From Rheinheimera faecalis (GTDB lineage Bacteria; Pseudomonadota; Gammaproteobacteria; Enterobacterales; Alteromonadaceae): DNA of 64,000 bases. The stretch lies in assembly GCF_021290965.1 (NCBI RefSeq), contig NZ_JAJOYT010000001.1:496001-560000 (forward strand), read 5' to 3'. Below the pieces are notes generated by a model. The model saw nothing but the letters and a program-made list of their open reading frames with translations, searched no databases and was not told where the DNA came from. The position numbers and the translations under genes were made by a program. Of the stretch, positions 35,389 to 43,517 are shown in pieces (positions within the stretch are counted from its first letter, which is position 1; each line of letters starts with the position of its first letter).

Positions 35389-35787
35389 TTAGCCTAATAC
35401 AGGAACCGGCTTGCGATCTGGCCCTAAAGCGACAAAAGTAAAGTTGCCCGATATGGCCTTGTGTTGATCGTCATCAAACATAGTTTCAACAAAAATATCC
35501 ACGTTCACTTTAATACTGGTGCGGCCTACATGCTCAATTCGGGCAACCAGTTCGATAATAGAACCGGCCGGAATAGATTCTTTAAAATCCACCCGATCAG
35601 AACAGACAGTGACCAGAGGTTTACGACAAAAACGGGTCGCAGCAATAAAAGCAGCCTCATCCATCCAGGCTAAAGCTTCGCCACCAAACAAGGTATTGTG
35701 ATGATTAGTCCGGCCAGGAAATACCGTTTTTGTGACACGGGTCACAGCGTATTCAATACGTTTAGCAAGTAAAGCTTCGTCAGTCAT
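35389..35787 (-). CDS. Acyl-CoA thioesterase (YciA/hotdog family)
   Basis: The 132-residue hotdog-fold enzyme hydrolyses acyl-CoA. The helix and active-site segment NHHNTLFGGEALAWMDEAAF carries the catalytic Asp. RVDFKESIPAGSIIELVARI and GRTSIKVNVDIF are typical of the BACH/YciA group. GGAG lies 6 nt before the ATG at 35787, so I use that rather than the ATG 15 nt upstream. Confidence 0.9.
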   Translation of the reverse strand: MTDEALLAKRIEYAVTRVTKTVFPGRTNHHNTLFGGEALAWMDEAAFIAATRFCRKPLVTVCSDRVDFKESIPAGSIIELVARIEHVGRTSIKVNVDIFVETMFDDDQHKAISGNFTFVALGPDRKPVPVLG

Positions 35788-35878
35788 AAGGATCTCCGGC
35801 ATAAAATTAAGGCGCGAATTTTAGAAGTTTCCCCGGCAATTGCAATCTATTTACCGATGATTATCCGACAAAAATAGC

Positions 35879-36229
35879 TTAGCGCGCCACCATAGCCCCT
35901 AAGGCTTTGCCTCCGACCAAATGCATATGGATATGATAAACTTCCTGGCCACCATGTTCATTGCAGTTCATGATCAAACGGTAACCGTTTTCAGCTATGC
36001 CAGCGTCTGCAGCCAGTTTGCGGGCCACAGTAAATAAACGGCCCAAAGCCAGCTCGTGTTCAGGCTCTACATCGTTTACTGTAGGAATTAATACATTAGG
36101 GACAATCAGGATATGAGTGGGTGCCCGTGGATTAATATCACGGAAAGCCGTGACTAAGTCGTCCTGGTATAAAATGTCGGCCGGAATTTCACGGCGAATG
36201 ATTTTGCTGAAAATAGTTTCTTGAGCCAT
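35879..36229 (-). CDS. hinT: HIT-family nucleotide-binding protein (HinT-like)
   Basis: The 116-residue protein is of the HinT branch (purine nucleoside phosphoramidase). [19 protein letters not shown] and [14 protein letters not shown] are characteristic, and the triad motif appears as [12 protein letters not shown]. The start at 36229 follows AGGAT. It is divergent from the M61 peptidase gene with 50 nt between. Confidence 0.93.
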   Translation of the reverse strand: MAQETIFSKIIRREIPADILYQDDLVTAFRDINPRAPTHILIVPNVLIPTVNDVEPEHELALGRLFTVARKLAADAGIAENGYRLIMNCNEHGGQEVYHIHMHLVGGKALGAMVAR

Positions 36230-36279
36230 CAGAAGATCCTTATAAAATAATGCACACATCACTTTCGGGAGTATAGGGT

Positions 36280-38061
36280 ATGACGCTATTGGCTTACCAG
36301 CTTAGTATTACTGACATTACCGCACATCTGGTTGCAGTTGAACTTCGTTTTACACCACAGAGCAGTGACAACATTCAGTTATCTTTGCCAAGCTGGATCC
36401 CCGGCAGCTATATGGTGCGTGATTTTGCCAAGCATCTACATTCTATTGAAGCTTTTGATGACGCAGGCGCTTTAACTGTGCTGCAGCAGGATAAACAAAG
36501 CTGGCAACTGAATCATAATCAGCAGGCGCTGACGGTGCGTTATAAAGTCTATGCCTTTGATTTGTCGGTGCGAGGCTGTTATCTGGACGATCAACTGGCT
36601 ATTTTAAATCCGGCGGCTTTGTGTCTTGAAGTCAAAGGCATGGAATCGGCGCCTGTGACTTTGAATGTAATAGCACCTGAATTTTTAGACTGGCAAGTGG
36701 CGACAGGCTTAACCAGAGGCCGCACCACTCAACCACTGCACTTCGGTTTATATCATGCCGATAACTATCAGCAATTGATTGATACTCCGTTGATGTTGGG
36801 CAAACTGGATATTGCCGAGTTTGATGTCTGTGGTGTGCCCCATTATCTGGTGCTGGCAGGCCATGAGCAGGTTGATCTGGAACGTTTCAAAGCAGAGCTG
36901 CAACGCATCTGCCAACAGCAGCAACAGGTGTTTGGTGGACTGCCAGCCGATTTAAACCAGTATTGGTTTTTGTGTTGGGTAACAGATGCTGGGTATGGCG
37001 GGCTTGAGCATCACAATTCCACGTTGCTGCTGTTAACGCATCAGGATTTACCTAACGCACAGCGCCCGGACGAGAGCACAGCCGACTATCAGAATTTACT
37101 CGGCCTGTGCAGTCACGAGTATTTTCATACCTGGTGGGTGAAACGTGCTAAACCAGCTCAGTTTTTACCTTATCGATTAAACACAGAGCAATACACCAGC
37201 CAGCTGTGGCTCTATGAAGGTTTTACCTCTTATTATGATGATTTGGCTTTGGTTCGTTGTGGTTTACTGACGCAGGAACAGTACTTTGCTGCATTGGAAA
37301 AAACCATTAACAGAGTGCAATTAAGCCCTTCAGAGCACGTGCAATCTGTGGCTGATAGCAGCTTTAACGCCTGGACTAAGTACTACAAACAGGATGAAAA
37401 TGCGGTCAATGCCGTGGTCAGCTATTACACCAAAGGCAGCCTGATTGCCTTGTGTCTGGATGCGTTATTGCGTAGTAAAGGCAAAACGCTCGATGCCTTG
37501 ATGCAGTTAGCCTGGCGCAGTTATGGTGAGCCGGCTCTGGGCAGTTCTGAACAGCAATTTATCCAACTCTGTTCAGACTATGCAGGTAAAGACGTAGCCA
37601 GCCAATTATACAGCTGGGTACATGGCACTTCTGCACTCCCTCTGGCAGAACTCTTGCCGCATCTAGGCCTAACTACAGCCAAACGCCAGCAGGAACACAA
37701 CAAAGATTTATCTGGCAGCAAAGCTCCTGCTTATCCGGTACGGGCTTTTGGCGCTGCTTTTACCGCCTCAGCTGAAGGCTTAAAAATAGCCAACGTGCCG
37801 CTGAACTCTGTTGCTTATAAAGCAGGTTTAATGGCTCAGGATCAACTGATTGCCATCAACACAGTCAAGGCCACAGAGCAAAATTTCTGGCGACAACTCA
37901 ACCAAAGTAAGATTGGCAGCGTACTTACCCTGCATGTATTTCGTAAACAACGCCTGGTGCAGTTGTCGATGCCGGTAGAACTTGCTCTTGAGACTTTGAC
38001 TTATCTGCAGCTTGTCGACCAGCAAAAGGCCGCGGCATGGCTTGGAAAAACACAGGAATAA
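36280..38061 (+). CDS. M61-family glycyl aminopeptidase with PDZ domain
   Basis: The 593-residue protein has an N-terminal beta domain, then a thermolysin-like catalytic domain. The latter holds HEYFH (H279 to H283, in [17 protein letters not shown]) and the downstream Glu ligand in [14 protein letters not shown]-terminal PDZ-like domain follows (about 470-560, [18 protein letters not shown]). The family prefers N-terminal Gly or Ala. No signal peptide is evident, so it is likely cytoplasmic. The next gene starts 1 nt after the stop. Confidence 0.92.
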   Translation: MTLLAYQLSITDITAHLVAVELRFTPQSSDNIQLSLPSWIPGSYMVRDFAKHLHSIEAFDDAGALTVLQQDKQSWQLNHNQQALTVRYKVYAFDLSVRGCYLDDQLAILNPAALCLEVKGMESAPVTLNVIAPEFLDWQVATGLTRGRTTQPLHFGLYHADNYQQLIDTPLMLGKLDIAEFDVCGVPHYLVLAGHEQVDLERFKAELQRICQQQQQVFGGLPADLNQYWFLCWVTDAGYGGLEHHNSTLLLLTHQDLPNAQRPDESTADYQNLLGLCSHEYFHTWWVKRAKPAQFLPYRLNTEQYTSQLWLYEGFTSYYDDLALVRCGLLTQEQYFAALEKTINRVQLSPSEHVQSVADSSFNAWTKYYKQDENAVNAVVSYYTKGSLIALCLDALLRSKGKTLDALMQLAWRSYGEPALGSSEQQFIQLCSDYAGKDVASQLYSWVHGTSALPLAELLPHLGLTTAKRQQEHNKDLSGSKAPAYPVRAFGAAFTASAEGLKIANVPLNSVAYKAGLMAQDQLIAINTVKATEQNFWRQLNQSKIGSVLTLHVFRKQRLVQLSMPVELALETLTYLQLVDQQKAAAWLGKTQE

Positions 38062-38062
38062 T

Positions 38063-39076
38063 ATGGATTCGTTGTCACAAATAGCCTTGGGTGCAGCCGT
38101 CAGCGTCGCGGCTTTTCACAAACCTATACGCAATAAACAAATAAAGCTCTGGCAAGCGGCGGCTGCAGGCGCTGTCTTTGGTACCCTGCCCGATCTGGAT
38201 GTGTTGATTTCACATGGCGACCCGATCAGCGATATGACTTTGCACCGCACTGAAAGCCATTCGTTGTTTTATTTAAGTTTAATTTCACCGTTTTTTGCCT
38301 GGCTGTTAGTGAAATTACTCCGAAGCCCTGGGTTGTTTAAACAGAGTTTCATTGCTATAGCACTGGTGCTACTCACTCATCCGCTGCTGGATACCTTGAC
38401 TATTTATGGCACTCAGCTGGCTTTGCCTTTTAGTGATTATCCTTTTGGCACCGGCAGTGTTTTTGTCATTGATCCTTTGTACACCCTGCCGTTATTGATT
38501 GGCACTGGCATAGCGCTGTTTAACAAAAAATTAAGCTGGAATAGCGCTGGTTTAGCCTTGAGCAGTGCTTATTTGCTGTTTGGTTTAGTAGCGCAGCAAT
38601 GGGCTTACGCAAAAGTAGAACAACAGTTGGCTGATTTTGATCAGAGAACGGATAAGTTATTAGTCACAGCGACCCCCTTTAATACCTTGTTATGGCGCGC
38701 CGTAGTGATCAGGGATGGCGAGTATCTGGAAGGGTATTATTCGTTGCTGGATGGCTCAACACCCATGCAGTGGCGCAGTTTTACGCGGGATAAAGCCTTG
38801 ATTGAACTGTGGAAAGATAATCCGGCTGTGGCTCGTTTAGCCTGGTTTAGTCATGGTTTTTATCAGCTGGAACAAAAAGGCAATGAAGTGCTGCTGACGG
38901 ACCTTCGGATGGGCATGGCGCCTTTTTACAGCTTTAGTTTTGTAGTCGCAGATGGCACAGAAGCCAAGCCACCGGTGCAGCTCGAATTCCCACGCGATAA
39001 TGCCGCAAGTTTTGCCTGGTTGTATCAGCGGGCTTTGGCTAAAACTCAACTGCCTTTATCGGATTTGGTGCAGTGA
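38063..39076 (+). CDS. DUF457/YdjM-type membrane-bound metal-dependent hydrolase
   Basis: The 337-residue protein has an N-terminal motif (SLSQIALGAAVSVA, then GTLPDLDVLI), HRTESHSLFYLSLISPFFAW and THPLLDTLTIYGTQ. The His/Asp pattern matches the predicted membrane metal-dependent hydrolases (YdjM/YfhO branch). Four or five membrane segments are followed by a C-terminal soluble part of about 140 residues. The start follows AGGA and lies 1 nt after the M61 gene stop, so they form an operon. The function is unproven in the family. Confidence 0.85.
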   Translation: MDSLSQIALGAAVSVAAFHKPIRNKQIKLWQAAAAGAVFGTLPDLDVLISHGDPISDMTLHRTESHSLFYLSLISPFFAWLLVKLLRSPGLFKQSFIAIALVLLTHPLLDTLTIYGTQLALPFSDYPFGTGSVFVIDPLYTLPLLIGTGIALFNKKLSWNSAGLALSSAYLLFGLVAQQWAYAKVEQQLADFDQRTDKLLVTATPFNTLLWRAVVIRDGEYLEGYYSLLDGSTPMQWRSFTRDKALIELWKDNPAVARLAWFSHGFYQLEQKGNEVLLTDLRMGMAPFYSFSFVVADGTEAKPPVQLEFPRDNAASFAWLYQRALAKTQLPLSDLVQ

Positions 39077-39106
39077 TAAAAAAGGCAGAGCTATGCTCTG
39101 CCTTTT
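39077..39106. terminator. Bidirectional terminator
   Basis: AAAAGGCAGAG pairs with CTCTGCCTTTT around CTATG, between two converging genes. Confidence 0.88.
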
Positions 39107-39122
39107 GCTCAATAGCAAAGTA

Positions 39123-39977
39123 CTAAGCGAAGGCAATAGCGCCTTTACCTACCCCTTCAAAAGCAACCACTTTCACTGCGCTAAGCTGATGTGATTCTTT
39201 CACGCTAGCCGCAATATAGTCAGCTAAACACTCCACAGTGGTATCACAAGGCACTACTTCGCAGGTTGCTGCTGGCAAAGAGATTTCAAAATAACCCTGA
39301 GCTGAGCTATAAGCAAAATGAAGCGCCCCAGCCTCGGCTTTTAAGTAACGCAAGGCAGATGCTTCAATCTGATCTTCAGCTGTTGCCAGATAAATATCTT
39401 CCCAACGTTCACTCCAGTATTTACCTAATTTAGGTGACAACATGCCGTTATCAAAAATCTGAATAGTAGAACGATGACCATGGGCGATGCGCTGGCAGTT
39501 GCCGTCATGTTTTTTCAGACCATGAGTGTAATGGTAAGAAAAACCACTGACCTGCTCAGTGCGCAGTTGCAACACTAGTTTGGCGACGTTATCAGGCAAC
39601 AAGGGTTTAATTTGTTCTGTTAAAAATTCGGTGACAGAAGCCATATCAACTTTTTCAGCCTGAATAACCGCAAAAGCTTCAGCTGGGGATGCAATTTGCA
39701 ACAGCCCTTTGGCGGAGCTAAATAACACTTGCTCCACTTCGCCGCTAAACAGCTGTGTGGCAGGGCTTAAAGCCGGAATAGCCAGTTTGTGGTCAACCAA
39801 CTGATCAATAGCTTTTTTAATGACTTTTTTTACCAGACCAAAATCAAATACCATGGAGGTTTGATCCAAATCCCCATGCAACTCCACATCAACAATGTAA
39901 CTTTCGCCAAGCAAGCCTCGTTGCTGACAAAGGTAAGAAAAATCGATGACGGTTAAGTCGCGGACAAATAAAATCAT
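39123..39977 (-). CDS. Two-domain 6-pyruvoyl-tetrahydropterin synthase/QueD-family protein
   Basis: The 285-residue protein looks like a duplicated PTPS fold. The N-terminal half has YIVDVELHGDLDQTSMVFDF followed by GLVKKVIKKAIDQLVDHKL, the C-terminal part of a PTPS unit. The second half has FSYHYTHGLKKHDGNCQRIA followed by HGH, with the Cys and paired His residues of the active site, and CDTTVECLADYI with the conserved Glu. Single QueD is about 120 residues. Only the second unit appears catalytically equipped. The role may be queuosine or pterin related but is uncertain. The ATG at 39977 has GGAAG 6 nt upstream; a longer frame is not needed. Confidence 0.8.
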   Translation of the reverse strand: MILFVRDLTVIDFSYLCQQRGLLGESYIVDVELHGDLDQTSMVFDFGLVKKVIKKAIDQLVDHKLAIPALSPATQLFSGEVEQVLFSSAKGLLQIASPAEAFAVIQAEKVDMASVTEFLTEQIKPLLPDNVAKLVLQLRTEQVSGFSYHYTHGLKKHDGNCQRIAHGHRSTIQIFDNGMLSPKLGKYWSERWEDIYLATAEDQIEASALRYLKAEAGALHFAYSSAQGYFEISLPAATCEVVPCDTTVECLADYIAASVKESHQLSAVKVVAFEGVGKGAIAFA

Positions 39978-40055
39978 AAAAAACTTCCGGATGGCGCTGA
40001 AACAGCAAAAAGTGGCGGCATTATAAAGCAATACGCAGCGCGCGTTAAGTTGGCC

Positions 40056-40313
40056 TTATTTTTTATGCTCCGTCAGCCAGCCATTCAGTAAACCAATTTG
40101 TCCAAGTTTATGTGCTGCGTACATTAAACGTATTGCATTGCTGAGAATCACACTGTCACTCCATTCAGTTTTTTGCTGAATTTCGTGATAACAAGTCAAA
40201 GCCTCAGGTGTTAAGTAACCGCGCAACTCTTTTTTTCCAGAGCCTTTTTGCCTTTCTCTGTAGCGCTGTTGCTTCTGCGCATTAGAAAGTGGTTTTTTTT
40301 CTTGTTCCGTCAT
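40056..40313 (-). CDS. Small basic hypothetical protein, possible ribbon-helix-helix
   Basis: The 85-residue protein has a basic N-terminus (KKPLSNAQKQQRYRERQKGS) followed by KKELRGYLTPEALTCYHEIQ and an amphipathic helix (SDSVILSNAIRLMYAAHKLG). The strand-helix-helix order suggests a ribbon-helix-helix DNA-binding protein, but I do not recognise a named family. It is divergent from fabA with about 117 nt between and lies after the PTPS-like gene on the opposite side. Confidence 0.6.
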   Translation of the reverse strand: MTEQEKKPLSNAQKQQRYRERQKGSGKKELRGYLTPEALTCYHEIQQKTEWSDSVILSNAIRLMYAAHKLGQIGLLNGWLTEHKK

Positions 40314-40357
40314 AATGCTTCTATCTTTTGATGTTAGTTTGATTTCGGAAGGTCAGC

Positions 40358-40395
40358 TTGACTAATCGGACTTGTTTAGCTTACAAGTGTTCGCT
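40358..40395 (+). promoter_or_regulatory. fabA promoter region with FabR-like operator
   Basis: AGCTTACAAGTGTTCGCT (40378-40395) resembles the E. coli FabR site, AGCGTACAAGTGTACGCT, at 16 of 18 positions. A -35-like TTGACT (40358-40363) precedes it, with the operator over the expected -10. Confidence 0.65.
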
Positions 40396-40430
40396 AAAGT
40401 GGCCCAGCCTTGATGATGGATCTAACATAC

Positions 40431-40943
40431 ATGACTAAGAATAGCTTTACAAAACAAGATTTAGTGGCCTGTGGCCGTGGGGAATTATTTGGCGAAGGTA
40501 ACAGTCAGTTGCCTGTCGATAATATGCTGATGATTGACCGTGTTGTACACATTTCGGAAGAAGGTGGTAAATACGGCAAAGGGGAAATCATCGCTGAATT
40601 TGATATTCATCCTGAACTGTGGTTTTTCGATTGCCACTTTAAAGGTGATCCAGTGATGCCTGGTTGTTTAGGTTTAGACGCTATGTGGCAACTGGTAGGT
40701 TTCTTCCTTGGCTGGGCTGGTGGCCCGGGTAAAGGTCGTGCTTTAGGCGTGGGTGAAGTGAAATTTTCTGGTCAAATCCTGCCTACAGCAAAGAAAGTCA
40801 CCTATCGCATTGATATGACCCGCGTGATTAAGCGTAAATTGTTTATGGGTATTGCTGAAGGTTCTGTCAGTGTGGATGGCCGCGAAATTTACACAGCTAA
40901 AGAGCTGAAAGTGGGCTTATTTCAAGATACTTCTGCATTCTAA
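40431..40943 (+). CDS. fabA: 3-hydroxydecanoyl-ACP dehydratase/isomerase
   Basis: The 170-residue protein introduces the cis double bond into growing fatty acids. It is nearly collinear with E. coli Fab[21 protein letters not shown], the active-site segment [20 protein letters not shown] (catalytic His and Asp), and the identical C-terminus [12 protein letters not shown] start at the ATG at 40431. The longer frame passes through weak start codons. The FabR-like palindrome upstream suggests control by the unsaturated fatty acid pool. fabB is not in this window. Confidence 0.97.
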   Translation: MTKNSFTKQDLVACGRGELFGEGNSQLPVDNMLMIDRVVHISEEGGKYGKGEIIAEFDIHPELWFFDCHFKGDPVMPGCLGLDAMWQLVGFFLGWAGGPGKGRALGVGEVKFSGQILPTAKKVTYRIDMTRVIKRKLFMGIAEGSVSVDGREIYTAKELKVGLFQDTSAF

Positions 40944-40959
40944 GCAGGTTTTGTCTTAG

Positions 40960-40990
40960 AAAAAAACGGAGCTTAATGCTCCGTTTTTTT
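40960..40990. terminator. Terminator of fabA (bidirectional)
   Basis: AAAAAACGGAGC pairs with GCTCCGTTTTTT around TTAAT. Confidence 0.92.
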
Positions 40991-41007
40991 ATCTGAACAT
41001 TTTGCAC

Positions 41008-41388
41008 TTAATGCCACAAACCTAAAATCAAACCAAACAGCATAAACTGAACCAGATGATAACCTCCGTCAATCAACCACAACTTAAAAGAGCGTTGGGC
41101 AAACTGGTAGTTGATACCAAAGCTGGCTGCGACAAAACCAAAGCCTGCTAATGCGCCTGCATGCACCGCCATCAGTAAATCTGGTGCAGGCCCTATCCAG
41201 ACTGCAAAACAATAAGCCGCCAATAAAGAAAATAAAAAACTGATGCCAAAAACTTTGGCCGGGTGAGCGTTTTGTTCCACGCCGCCATTTTCTTTATTCC
41301 AGACTTTTCCAAACAATAAAGGGGAATACCATAAACCACCCAGCATAAAGCTGGAAACCGCTGCCAGAACTATCGCCCATGTATTCAT
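41008..41388 (-). CDS. DUF1761 membrane protein
   Basis: The 126-residue protein has four membrane segments. Its N-terminus, AVSSFMLGGLWYSPLLFGKVW, is typical of DUF1761, followed by HAGALAGFGFVAASFGINY and the C-terminal GGYHLVQFMLFGLILGLWH. The function is unknown in the family. It is a stand-alone gene between the terminators of fabA and asmA. Confidence 0.85.
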   Translation of the reverse strand: MNTWAIVLAAVSSFMLGGLWYSPLLFGKVWNKENGGVEQNAHPAKVFGISFLFSLLAAYCFAVWIGPAPDLLMAVHAGALAGFGFVAASFGINYQFAQRSFKLWLIDGGYHLVQFMLFGLILGLWH

Positions 41389-41479
41389 TATGTTTCCTTG
41401 TTATTTTTCAGATACGGACTGTTGTTATTGCCTGCTCAGTCTGAAAGTTACAGCGGACTAAGTCAATTATGCTGCGCAT

Positions 41480-41511
41480 AAAAAAGCCCACGATCTGGCT
41501 AGCTCGTGGGC
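41480..41511 (-). terminator. Terminator of asmA
   Basis: GCCCACGA pairs with TCGTGGGC, and six T follow on the minus strand, 20 nt after the asmA stop. Confidence 0.9.
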
Positions 41512-41530
41512 TCTTTATCAGCTTTGTCTG

Positions 41531-43312
41531 TTAACCACCGCCGAGTTTTTCCAGCAGTTTGTTTTTCAGTTTTTCTTTGCCACTTTCTACTTTCTCTTTC
41601 AACTGGCCTTCCAATAAGGCTTTGGTATCCAAAGAGTATTTAGGTTTTTGCATTGTACCGCTGATTTTAAGTGGTATTTCAACGCCAGCCAGATCGTCTT
41701 TTTCTTTACCACCCTGACCTTTTGACGTATTCACCAGCGCCGTACTGAGCTGATAATCCAATTCTTCATTCAGTAAGTTAGCTGAACCTTTGCCTGCAAG
41801 TCGTAACAAAGGGGCCGCCATTTTTAAATCAGGATTCGTCAACACACCATCAGTCAGGTTAAAACTGCCGGTTAAACTAGAGAAGTCCGTTTTTTGCTCT
41901 GAATTATCACCGGTCTGAGCCTCATTTTTCAGTGTGGCTTTGGCATTTCGGATCATTTGCGCGATATTGACACCATACAAAGAACCATCTGTCACTTCAA
42001 AACTGCCGGTTGCCAGCAGGTTTTTCTTGATCTGCTCCGGCAACAAACTATGACCTTTGCCTTCGATGGTCAGTTTTGCAGTGCCACTTAATAAATCAAT
42101 ATCAGCGCCATCTATCAGCATAGGCCGCAGCGCCAGGCCAGACAGTTGCTTATTGAAGCTATAGCTGACAGGCGTTTTGCGGGCATCCAGCGTAGCTTTG
42201 GCCAGAACTTTGCCCTGGTATAAATCTGCGCTGGCATTTTGAATTTGAACCAGCCCTGCTTTATTGGTCAACGCCAACTGCAGGTTTTCTGTATGCAGGC
42301 CAGCAGCTTTTAATGTTTTCACTGCCAGTTTTAAATCCAGATCAAATTGGCGCAGCGCTGATAAATCGGGTTCGGCGCTGTTTTGCTGAGCTGTTGTACC
42401 TGCTTGCTCCGCGCTGTTGTCAGAGATGTAAGAAGCTGTGTCCACTTCATCCAGTTGCAGATCGAGTTTAATCACGGCTTGTTTAGCGTAATTCACTGAC
42501 AGTTGGCCTGAACCTTTGATCTCATCCAGTTGTAACTTTTTCCACTGCCACTCCAGCTGTTTTTTATCCAGAGCCAGTGTTAACTCTGTCTCTAAAGAAA
42601 GCTGTTTGACCGGGACACCCGTAAAGTCAGTCTCTACGACAAAGTTTTTCAACTGCACTAACTGATTATTTTCACTCAATTGCAATTGTGCAGAACCTTT
42701 GACATCCAGCTGGGTTTGGCCAGACAGCACGACCAATTCAAAATCCAATGGAGCCCATTCATTGGCTTTAAAATCACTTAATTTGAGTGATTTCAAGCTT
42801 AATCGCTGGTCTGGACTGCCTTCACTCAACAGATTTAATTGCAGATTACTAATAGATAAGTCCTGCAGTTGCAGTTGTTGGCTGGTTGCAGGTCCAGTTT
42901 CAGTAGTAGCGGTCGTTTTGTCTGCCGTCAGACCATCCATACTGGAGCTGCCATCTTTTCGGGTGACCAGATTGGCAGTGACGCCATCTAAATGCAGCTG
43001 CTGAATTTGCAGATCCTTGTTAAACAATGGCATCAAGGCTACGGCGGCCGTCAATTCGGACACTTCCAGCATTTGCTCTGGCGCAAAACCATTTGGATTC
43101 GATAATTTTACATCGGTCAGTGATACCCCAAGACTAGGGTAAATAGTCCAGCCAATATCCCCTGCTATCTGCAGTTCTCGTCCGGTTTGCTGTTCAACCT
43201 TGTTGGTAATTTCCGCTTTAAAATCATTTAAATCAAACACGACCAGCAGATAAAAGGCAGCTACTGCGATAAAACCTGCCACGACCGCGAGCAGCCATTT
43301 AAACCAATTCAT
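41531..43312 (-). CDS. asmA: AsmA-family inner-membrane protein
   Basis: The 593-residue protein has one N-terminal membrane helix (WLLAVVAGFIAVAAFYLLVV). A large periplasmic part follows, rich in beta repeats: GRELQIAGDIGWTIYPSLGV and SLTDVKLSNPNGF are classic AsmA N-terminal motifs, and GSFNLTDGVLTNPDLKM and PLKISGTMQKPKYSLD the C-terminal ones. AsmA-like proteins are bridge-like lipid transport or outer-membrane assembly factors. The ATG at 43312 follows GGAAG. A second ATG 6 nt upstream overlaps the ribosome site. E. coli AsmA is 617 residues. Confidence 0.92.
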   Translation of the reverse strand: MNWFKWLLAVVAGFIAVAAFYLLVVFDLNDFKAEITNKVEQQTGRELQIAGDIGWTIYPSLGVSLTDVKLSNPNGFAPEQMLEVSELTAAVALMPLFNKDLQIQQLHLDGVTANLVTRKDGSSSMDGLTADKTTATTETGPATSQQLQLQDLSISNLQLNLLSEGSPDQRLSLKSLKLSDFKANEWAPLDFELVVLSGQTQLDVKGSAQLQLSENNQLVQLKNFVVETDFTGVPVKQLSLETELTLALDKKQLEWQWKKLQLDEIKGSGQLSVNYAKQAVIKLDLQLDEVDTASYISDNSAEQAGTTAQQNSAEPDLSALRQFDLDLKLAVKTLKAAGLHTENLQLALTNKAGLVQIQNASADLYQGKVLAKATLDARKTPVSYSFNKQLSGLALRPMLIDGADIDLLSGTAKLTIEGKGHSLLPEQIKKNLLATGSFEVTDGSLYGVNIAQMIRNAKATLKNEAQTGDNSEQKTDFSSLTGSFNLTDGVLTNPDLKMAAPLLRLAGKGSANLLNEELDYQLSTALVNTSKGQGGKEKDDLAGVEIPLKISGTMQKPKYSLDTKALLEGQLKEKVESGKEKLKNKLLEKLGGG

Positions 43313-43469
43313 ATCCATCTTCCTTTGGGTGAAGTTATTAAAAAGCTAATGGCTAGCATAGCTCAATGGCATAAACCTAAGCTGAACTTGATAGTTTTTA
43401 TTGGGTTATATTACTGGAGGGGCGATAAATGACATTCAGTTAGCTTTTATAGAAAGAGATTTAGATAAA

Positions 43470-43502
43470 AATAGACAGGGACAGGCGATGTCCCCGTCCC
43501 TG
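43470..43502 (-). terminator. Terminator of ydiJ
   Basis: CAGGGAC pairs with GTCCCTG around a GC-rich loop and is followed by TCTATTTTTATC on the minus strand, 16 nt after the stop. Confidence 0.7.
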
Positions 43503-43517
43503 AATTTAAAAAACGCC

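Noticed and set aside
42699-43004. 101-codon plus-strand ORF inside asmA
   Set aside because: Shadow frame of asmA with no domain and no start signal.
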